Source: Kiritimatiellota bacterium (GTDB lineage: Bacteria; Verrucomicrobiota; Kiritimatiellia; JAAZAB01). From it: a stretch of DNA of 10,000 nt. Below the pieces are notes generated by a model that saw nothing but the letters and a program-made list of their open reading frames with translations, did not search any database and was not told where the DNA came from. The stretch is taken from the NCBI GenBank assembly GCA_008636095.1, contig VSJD01000225.1:1-10000 (forward strand). Reading direction: 5' to 3'. The translations under genes and the position numbers were made by a program. Numbering within the stretch: position 1 is the first letter of the stretch; every line of letters starts with the position of its first letter. Positions 5,397-10,000 of this stretch are shown here, piece after piece.

Positions 5397-5556
5397 CATC
5401 ACGTTGGAATCGGGAAGACGGTGTAAATCCGTCGTGGTCCCGCCGCTGTAACCGGGGACGAAAGCCGCAAAGGTCACTGTTCCCGAGCGCGCAAGCGCCT
5501 CGGGATGGGAAGGCGCGGCTGACAGGATGATCCGGAAGCCAGAATACCGATCCACG
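5397..5556 (+). promoter_or_regulatory. Cobalamin (adenosylcobalamin-type) riboswitch upstream of the cobD-cbiP operon
   Basis: The conserved parts appear in order: GGGAAGACGGTGTAAATCC (about 5412-5430), the core GCCGCTGTAACCGGGGACGA (5442-5461), GGTCACTG (5472-5479), the GGGAAGG strand before P3-type pairing (5507-5513), and GATGATCCGGAAGCCAGAATACC (about 5527-5548, in the place of the usual GGAAGCCAGGAGACC block). An extra stem CCCGAG/CTCGGG (about 5482-5504) lies in the variable part. A following arm TCCACG (5551-5556) can pair with CGTGGA at 5579-5584. Together with the terminator at 5631 it should stop transcription when cobalamin is bound. Confidence 0.92.
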
Positions 5557-5630
5557 GTAGATAGCGCCTGTTGACCCTCGTGGACTGGGGCTCTGAAATA
5601 GCAGGCGTTTATTGCAGGGATGAAATATCG

Positions 5631-5673
5631 GCATCCCGAATCCCGTTCCAGGGGATTCGGGATGCTTTTTTTT
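5631..5673 (+). terminator. Riboswitch-controlled intrinsic terminator
   Basis: GCATCCCGAATCCC (5631-5644) pairs perfectly with 5652-5665 over a 7-nt loop, and eight T follow (5666-5673). It lies between the riboswitch and the first codon, the place of an attenuator. CAGGCG at 5602-5607 can pair with CGCCTG at 5565-5570, a possible part of the alternative fold. Confidence 0.9.
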
Positions 5674-5685
5674 GGGCACGCACCC

Positions 5686-8319
5686 ATGACAACAGATGGA
5701 CATGGCGGAAATCGGAACCGGTTGGCGCACTTGGCCGGTAAAGCACAGGACGAAATCCTCGATTTTTCGGCCAATATCAACCCACTGGGCCCGCCCGACT
5801 GGCTGCGGCCAGTCATCAGTCGTCACCTTGGCGAGTTGGTTCACTATCCGGACCCCCAGGCCAGTGCCCTGGTCACGGCCGCATCCCGCCGATATGGCGC
5901 TGCGGCCGATGAAATCCTATCCGGCAACGGCTCGACGGAGTTGCTCTATCTGCTGGCGCAGGTTGCCGGAATAAAGCGGGCCGTCATCCCCGCGCCATGC
6001 TACACGGATTATGCCCGCGCCGCCCAGCTGGCCGGCATGAAATTGGTCAGTTTTCCCATCGCGGAAAAAGACGGTTTTCAGTTCGAGCCGGAGCAACTCG
6101 TTCCGCTGTTGAACGAAGCGGCGGTGGTTTTTATCGGCCGCCCAAATAATCCCACCGGCCAGGTTTGCCACGCTCCGTCCATTCGGACATTGGCGCAGGC
6201 GCATCCGGAATGCCTCTTCATTGTGGATGAAGCCTTCGGCGATTTTGTGGAAGACTTTGAGAGCCTGACGATGAACCGGCCGCCCAATGTTGTTGTTTTG
6301 TTATCACTGACCAAAATCTTTGCCATCCCCGGACTGCGGCTCGGGTGCGCTGTGGCCGATGCGGCACTGGCCGGAAGCGTTCGTGCATACCAGCCGCCGT
6401 GGAGCGTTAACACTCTGGCGCAGGCCGTGGGCGTTGCGGCGCTGGGCGATACGGATTATGTTGTGCGGTCACGGGCAATGGTGCGCCGGCAACGGGAGGC
6501 ATTGCTGGCTGAATTGCGCCGAATTCAGGGGCTGGTGATTTATCCCGGCGCGGCTAATTTTCTGCTGGTCCGACTGGACCTGCCTGCAGTCGCTACGCTT
6601 CCAGCGTTGCAGGCAGGTTCATCCGGGCCGGATGCGCGCATTCTGGCGCAACGGTTGCTGGCCGAAGACGGCATTGCGATTCGCGTATGCGATAACTTCG
6701 AGGGGCTGGATGCGCGTTTCTTCCGCGTGGCCGTGCGGACGGCAGATGAAAACGCGCGCCTGATCGCGGCGCTCCACCGGCGATGGCCGGTCCAGCGTGT
6801 TCTGACCGGCCGCAAGGCGCAACCCAAGACACGCCGCACACCGGCAATCATGTTCCAAGGTACCAGTTCCAATGCCGGCAAGAGCGTGATGACGGCGGCA
6901 TTCTGCCGGATTCTGCTTCAGGATGGATACCGCGTCGCGCCGTTCAAGGCACAGAACATGTCGCTCAACTCTTTTGTCACCCGCGCCGGAGGCGAGATGG
7001 GCCGCGCACAGGCAGTTCAGGCGCAGGCCTGTCGAGTCGAGCCGGATGTCCGCATGAATCCGGTACTGCTGAAGCCCAACTCCGACACCGGTTCGCAGGT
7101 TATCCTGCTGGGTAAGCCGGTGGGCAACATGACCGTGAGCGAATATATCCGTTACAAGCCGGAGGCGTTCAAAACGGTCTGCCAGGCCTATGACAGTCTG
7201 GCCGCCGAATACGATGCGATCGTATTGGAAGGCGCGGGCAGTCCGGCGGAAGTTAATCTCAAGCACCATGACATCGTCAACATGGCCATGGCGCAATACG
7301 CCCGGGCACCGGTGCTGCTGGTGGGCGATATTGACCGCGGTGGCGTGTTCGCCGCGTTCGTCGGCACGCTGGAGGTGTTGGCCGAGTGGGAACGCGCGCT
7401 GGTAGCCGGCTTTGTGGTCAACTGTTTCCGCGGTCAGGAAGAATTGTTGCGCGCCGCTCTGGACTATACCGAACGGCATACCGGCAAGCCGGTGTTTGGT
7501 GTTGTGCCTTACCTTGCCAACCTGAATCTGCCGGAAGAGGACTCCGTCACATTCAAAAGCCGCGCGTTAGACCAGGCAAGAACGGGGAACAACAACGCAG
7601 TGGAAATCGCGATAATTGATCTGCCGCACATCTCCAATTTCACTGATTTTGATCCTTTTCGCGCAGAGGACGACGTTCATCTCCGGATCGTACGCTCGGC
7701 CGATGAACTATGCCGCCCCGCCGCCGTGATCATACCCGGCAGCAAGAACACACTCGGCGATCTGGCCTATCTGAAGCGCTCCGGTCTGGCCGAACGAATT
7801 GCTCAACTGGCCGCTGAAGGAAAAACCGAGATCGTCGGCATCTGCGGCGGTTTTCAGATGATAGGGAAGGAAATCCGCGATCTGCCGTGCGTGGAATCCA
7901 GCGCGGGCACGGCAACAGGTTTGGAATTACTGGATGTCCAAACCGTTATGGCCGTTGAAAAAACGCTGTTACGCGCGTCCGCCCGCCATGCACTTTCCGG
8001 TTTGGAGGTTCAGGGCTATGAGATTCACCATGGACAAACGCTCCCCGCCGCGCTTACGCCACTGTTTGTGCGTCCGGATGGCGAAGTCATCGGTTTGGCA
8101 ACCGCCGATGGCCGCATTTGGGGCACTTACCTGCACGGTGTCTTTGACGCTGACTTGTTCCGCCGTTGGTTCATTGACCGCCTGCGGGTGCGTCGCGGTT
8201 GGCCCGCGATCGGCCGGGTCATGGCCAACTATACAATCGAACCGGCTTTGGATCGACTGGCCCAAATCGTCCGGCGTAGTCTGAAGATGGACGTGATTTA
8301 CCGGCTTATGGGGTTGTAA
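5686..8319 (+). CDS. cobD-cbiP: Fused L-threonine-O-3-phosphate decarboxylase and cobyric acid synthase
   Basis: One uninterrupted 877-residue frame joins two B12 enzymes. Residues 1-373 are CobD, a PLP enzyme of the aminotransferase fold that makes (R)-1-amino-2-propanol O-2-phosphate: HGGN (6-9), [15 protein letters not shown] (80-85), RPNNPTG (152-158), DEAF (181-184), the PLP lysine K210 in SLTK, and RVAVR (347-351). Residues 386-877 are CbiP/CobQ, which amidates adenosylcobyrinic a,c-diamide with glutamine and [13 protein letters not shown] (391-400), [21 protein letters not shown], a class I glutaminase with C720 in GICGGFQM and H817 in GTYLHG. An Arg/Lys-rich linker of about 12 residues joins them. 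I start at 5686 by CobD homology; upstream in-frame ATGs lie in the terminator, and no clear ribosome site is visible. A palindromic insert sits at residues 299-311. Confidence 0.93.
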   Translation: MTTDGHGGNRNRLAHLAGKAQDEILDFSANINPLGPPDWLRPVISRHLGELVHYPDPQASALVTAASRRYGAAADEILSGNGSTELLYLLAQVAGIKRAVIPAPCYTDYARAAQLAGMKLVSFPIAEKDGFQFEPEQLVPLLNEAAVVFIGRPNNPTGQVCHAPSIRTLAQAHPECLFIVDEAFGDFVEDFESLTMNRPPNVVVLLSLTKIFAIPGLRLGCAVADAALAGSVRAYQPPWSVNTLAQAVGVAALGDTDYVVRSRAMVRRQREALLAELRRIQGLVIYPGAANFLLVRLDLPAVATLPALQAGSSGPDARILAQRLLAEDGIAIRVCDNFEGLDARFFRVAVRTADENARLIAALHRRWPVQRVLTGRKAQPKTRRTPAIMFQGTSSNAGKSVMTAAFCRILLQDGYRVAPFKAQNMSLNSFVTRAGGEMGRAQAVQAQACRVEPDVRMNPVLLKPNSDTGSQVILLGKPVGNMTVSEYIRYKPEAFKTVCQAYDSLAAEYDAIVLEGAGSPAEVNLKHHDIVNMAMAQYARAPVLLVGDIDRGGVFAAFVGTLEVLAEWERALVAGFVVNCFRGQEELLRAALDYTERHTGKPVFGVVPYLANLNLPEEDSVTFKSRALDQARTGNNNAVEIAIIDLPHISNFTDFDPFRAEDDVHLRIVRSADELCRPAAVIIPGSKNTLGDLAYLKRSGLAERIAQLAAEGKTEIVGICGGFQMIGKEIRDLPCVESSAGTATGLELLDVQTVMAVEKTLLRASARHALSGLEVQGYEIHHGQTLPAALTPLFVRPDGEVIGLATADGRIWGTYLHGVFDADLFRRWFIDRLRVRRGWPAIGRVMANYTIEPALDRLAQIVRRSLKMDVIYRLMGL
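6578..6618. repeat. Palindromic element inserted in frame in the CobD domain
   Basis: ACCTGCCTGCA (6578-6588) pairs perfectly with TGCAGGCAGGT (6608-6618), 11 bp, with an inner CGCT/AGCG pair in the loop. It closely matches the minus strand of the intergenic palindrome at about 4421-4453. It encodes [13 protein letters not shown] (residues 299-311) between LLVRLD and the helix that leads to LAEDGIAIR, a site where CobD proteins usually have a short link. The frame is kept. Confidence 0.6.
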
Positions 8320-9293
8320 TGAATTTAACCTGGCAAATCCTGGCCGCCGTGTCGCTGGATCTCCTGGTGGGCGATCCGCGCTGGCTGCCGCATCCGGTGC
8401 GTGGCATCGGCTGGCTGACTCAGCGGTTGGAGTGTCCCCTGAGGCGTTTGATCCGCAATGAGAGCGCGGCCGGCATTGTGGCGGTCTTGCTGGTGGTGGC
8501 AGCGGCCGGCGCAGGCGCATGGGGCTTGATTGGCATCGCGGGACTTTGCCATCCGCTGGCGGCTGACATTGTTTCCGTGATCCTGATCTACACGACTATC
8601 GCGGCGCACGACCTGGCAAGGCACAGCTGCGCGGTATTCCGTGCTTTGGCTGCGGGCAATCTGGAGCAAGCCCGCCGGCGCGTGGCAGAGATTGTCGGCC
8701 GCGACACGGCTAATCTTGACGAGGCTGGGGTTGCCCGCGCGGCGGTTGAATGCGTGGCCGAAAGCACAGTGGATGGCATTACGGCGCCGCTGTTTTTCGC
8801 GATCCTGGCCGGGCCGGTGGGCGCGATGATGTACCGGGCAATCAACACGCTGGATTCGACTTTTGGCTATACAAATACCCGTTATCTGCGGTTCGGCTGG
8901 GCTGCGGCCAAATTGGACGATCTGGCAAATTACCTGCCGGCGCGCGTCACGGCGCCGCTAATCGGGTTGGCGGCGGCGATCCTGGGCCGGCGCCCAATGC
9001 AGTCGTGGCGTATCCTGCGGCGTGACGGTCGCAAGCATGCCAGCCCTAATTCGGGATTGCCGGAGGCCGCGATGGCCGGCGCCTTGGGCGTTCAACTGGG
9101 CGGGTTGAACTATTACGATGGCGAGCCGCTCGAAAAGCCCGCCGTCGGCGAACCGATCGTTCCCATTGCAGCCGCACACATCCTTGCGGCCAATGCCGTG
9201 ATGTTCGTCACCCTGGTATTGTTCCTGGCACTCGGTTTGGCGGTTCGGGTTGGAGTCATTCATTTATGGCACGCCTGGAGGATCAACGCATGA
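8319..9293 (+). CDS. cbiB: Adenosylcobinamide-phosphate synthase CbiB
   Basis: CbiB (called CobD in Pseudomonas naming) is an inner-membrane enzyme that joins adenosylcobyric acid to aminopropanol or its phosphate. The 324-residue product shows the family motifs: LLVGDPRWLPHPVRGIG near the N-terminus (15-31), then, from about residue 125, IVGRDTANLDEAGVARAA, VAESTVDGITAPLFF, YRAINTLDSTFGYTN, RYLRFGWAAAKLDDLANYLPAR. Hydrophobic segments lie at about 49-75, 83-95, 205-220 and 285-310. Its ATG overlaps the upstream stop codon (TAATG), so translation is coupled to the enzyme that makes both of its substrates. Its own stop overlaps the start of a truncated cobA (ATGA). Normal length, no missing motif. 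Confidence 0.95.
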   Translation: MNLTWQILAAVSLDLLVGDPRWLPHPVRGIGWLTQRLECPLRRLIRNESAAGIVAVLLVVAAAGAGAWGLIGIAGLCHPLAADIVSVILIYTTIAAHDLARHSCAVFRALAAGNLEQARRRVAEIVGRDTANLDEAGVARAAVECVAESTVDGITAPLFFAILAGPVGAMMYRAINTLDSTFGYTNTRYLRFGWAAAKLDDLANYLPARVTAPLIGLAAAILGRRPMQSWRILRRDGRKHASPNSGLPEAAMAGALGVQLGGLNYYDGEPLEKPAVGEPIVPIAAAHILAANAVMFVTLVLFLALGLAVRVGVIHLWHAWRINA

Positions 9294-9424
9294 ATCCAAC
9301 GCCGCGAATTCTGCCCCTTACCGGCGCCGGCAAGGGGAAGACCACCGCCGCATGCGGCATAGCTCTGCGTGGCGGCGCGAACATTGCAAATTACCCGAAA
9401 TTACCCGATAAAATTACCCGATAA
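9290..9424 (+). pseudogene. cobA: Truncated corrinoid adenosyltransferase (CobA/BtuR/CobO type), 5' stump
   Basis: GGAGG precedes ATG 9290 by 8 nt and the start overlaps the cbiB stop (ATGA), so the gene once formed part of the operon. The 44-residue frame begins like CobA: LPLTGAGKGKTTAACGIALR (8-27) is the P-loop region of this family, which adenosylates cob(I)alamin or corrinoid precursors. After R27 the similarity stops, and the frame runs through GGGANIAN-like residues and a tandem repeat to a TAA that the repeat supplies. CobA proteins are about 170-200 residues, and the remaining sequence before the next promoter has no room for the rest. The loss of most of the domain, including the helices that bind corrinoid, makes activity very unlikely. 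Confidence 0.8.
9389..9424. repeat. Tandem 13-nt direct repeat at the cobA breakpoint
   Basis: AATTACCCGATAA occurs twice back to back (9399-9411 and 9412-9424), preceded by a 10-nt partial copy (9389-9398). The last copy ends with the stop codon of the cobA stump and lies 5 bp before the -35 box of the next promoter. It could mark the deletion junction or be a set of protein-binding sites. Confidence 0.7.
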
Positions 9425-9429
9425 TCGAC

Positions 9430-9459
9430 TTGACGCATGGCGCGGGTTATGCTTATATT
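9430..9459 (+). promoter_or_regulatory. Sigma-70-type promoter of the btuF riboswitch unit
   Basis: TTGACG (9430-9435) and TATATT (9454-9459) match consensus at 5 of 6 positions each and are 18 nt apart. RNA would start near 9466, about 25 nt before the riboswitch. This makes btuF a transcription unit of its own, separate from the cobD-cbiP-cbiB operon. Confidence 0.65.
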
Positions 9460-9490
9460 CAAATCTTGTTCTTTGAGTCGCAGTTTTTAC

Positions 9491-9644
9491 AAGCGTGGAA
9501 AGCGTACGGAAGTCCGTTAAAATCGGACGCGGCTGCGCCGCTGTAACCGGGGACGAAATCCCAGCAAGCCATCCCAGCACAGGTTGGGAGAAGGCGGGAA
9601 AGTAGGATAGTACCCGGGAGCCAGAAGACGTTGCTTTACACGCT
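9491..9644 (+). promoter_or_regulatory. Second cobalamin riboswitch, upstream of btuF
   Basis: P1 can form between AGCGTG (9492-9497) and CACGCT (9639-9644). Inside are GGAAGTCCGTTAAAATCGGAC (about 9508-9528), the core GCCGCTGTAACCGGGGACGA (9537-9556), identical to that of the first riboswitch, GAGAAGGCGGGAAAG (about 9588-9602), and GGGAGCCAGAAGACG (9616-9630) where GGAAGCCAGGAGACC is usual. CCCAGC/GTTGGG pairing fills the variable part. With the terminator at 9714 it should switch btuF off when cobalamin is plentiful. Confidence 0.92.
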
Positions 9645-9710
9645 CATCGGAATCCGGCCCAGGCTGGGTTCGCTCTCTCGCAGGTGGAGAGGATGAGGTC
9701 CCGCAACCGG

Positions 9711-9752
9711 AAACCTTCGATATCCGCCTACGAGCGTATCGAAGGTTTTTTT
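9711..9752 (+). terminator. Riboswitch-controlled intrinsic terminator before btuF
   Basis: AAACCTTCGATA (9711-9722) pairs with TATCGAAGGTTT (9737-9748) over a 14-nt loop, and the T-run extends to 9752. It ends 5 nt before the start codon. GAAGG (9741-9745), the only ribosome-site-like sequence upstream of btuF, lies in its 3' arm, so folding would also hide it. Confidence 0.9.
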
Positions 9753-9757
9753 ATTTT

Positions 9758-10000
9758 ATGACCAAAATCATTATTGCCGGATGTCTTTTGATATTCATTA
9801 GCACGCGCATCCTTGCCGAAGACGCCACGCCTAAACGGATTGTGTGCCTTGCTCCCAGCTATGATGAAATTCTGATCGAACTGGGATTACAGGACCGGAT
9901 CGTTGGTGTGACGACGTCTTCCGATTATCTGGAAGAAGTCAAGCACGCGGAACGGGTCGGTTTGTGGAGCAAGCCCAACATTGAAATAATCGTCGCGCTC
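9758..10000 (+). CDS. btuF: BtuF-like periplasmic corrinoid-binding protein, C-terminus cut by window edge
   Basis: This is the substrate-binding part of a BtuCDF-type ABC importer for cobalamin or cobinamide. The 81 visible residues start with a Sec signal peptide (MTKIIIAGCLLIFISTRILA, cleavage near 20). Then KRIVCLAPSYDEILIELGLQDRIVGVTTSSDYLEEVK and VGLWSKPNIEIIVAL follow, the usual start of the type III helical-backbone binding fold shared by BtuF and siderophore-binding proteins. A Cys at position 9 follows IAG, like a lipobox, but the hydrophobic stretch before it is too short for a lipoprotein signal. Assignment to corrinoid rather than iron-siderophore transport rests on the riboswitch. 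btuC and btuD are expected just downstream. Confidence 0.85.
   Translation, partial: MTKIIIAGCLLIFISTRILAEDATPKRIVCLAPSYDEILIELGLQDRIVGVTTSSDYLEEVKHAERVGLWSKPNIEIIVAL

Noticed and set aside
5620..5685. Upstream starts (ATG 5620, ATG 5662) for the CobD-CbiP protein
   Set aside because: Both would translate through the terminator hairpin, and the extra residues have no CobD similarity. An AGGGG lies before 5662, but the site is inside the stem.
6619..7479. Long minus-strand frame (286 codons) opposite CobD-CbiP
   Set aside because: It lies entirely opposite a gene with clear catalytic motifs and shows no recognisable domain; a shadow of GC-rich codon use.
7969..8520. Minus-strand frame of 183 codons across the cbiP-cbiB junction
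   Set aside because: Pro/Arg/Ala-rich with no motif, and opposite two well-supported genes.

Overview
The window is about 10 kb of GC-rich bacterial chromosome with short intergenic gaps, many of which are filled with palindromes. I see no rRNA, tRNA, CRISPR array, transposase or phage gene. The gene set (RNase D with one HRDC domain, stand-alone TatC, signal-peptide proteins, anaerobe-style B12 genes under riboswitches) fits a free-living diderm bacterium. The palindromes and the degenerate 7-8-nt spacer repeats remind me of environmental PVC-group (Kiritimatiellota/Verrucomicrobiota-like) genomes, but that placement is a weak inference.

Left part (1-3303). A PHP-domain phosphoesterase on the minus strand, cut by the window start, is divergent from rnd (RNase D). 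A 460-bp gap full of inverted repeats follows. Then come a 67-residue basic orphan protein and tatC, which ends at a strong bidirectional terminator.

Middle (3304-5390). A small exported Ala/Pro-rich protein with a C-terminal beta-rich domain is encoded on the minus strand and converges on tatC. Upstream lie a long leader, a possible operator, and a candidate 44-residue Cys-rich ORF on the plus strand. A tract of stacked palindromes comes next. A minus-strand pair follows: a macro-domain protein (ADP-ribose/O-acetyl-ADP-ribose hydrolase type) and a 65-residue two-helix membrane protein.

Right part (5391-10000) is a cobalamin locus. A cobalamin riboswitch with an intrinsic terminator precedes one 877-residue ORF that fuses L-threonine-O-3-phosphate decarboxylase (CobD) to cobyric acid synthase (CbiP/CobQ). 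cbiB overlaps its stop codon. The fused enzyme would make both molecules that CbiB joins: aminopropanol phosphate and adenosylcobyric acid. Overlapping the end of cbiB is the 5' stump of a corrinoid adenosyltransferase gene (cobA/btuR type), ending in a tandem 13-nt repeat. A good promoter, a second cobalamin riboswitch and a second terminator then control a BtuF-like periplasmic corrinoid-binding protein that runs off the window. Synthesis and uptake of B12 are thus placed under two separate riboswitch-terminator units that share a 20-nt core.

Most notable: the CobD-CbiP fusion; a palindromic element that occurs once between genes and once, in frame, inside the CobD domain; the truncated adenosyltransferase; and four unrelated families of degenerate short-period repeats in spacers, one of which forms the tail of tatC.
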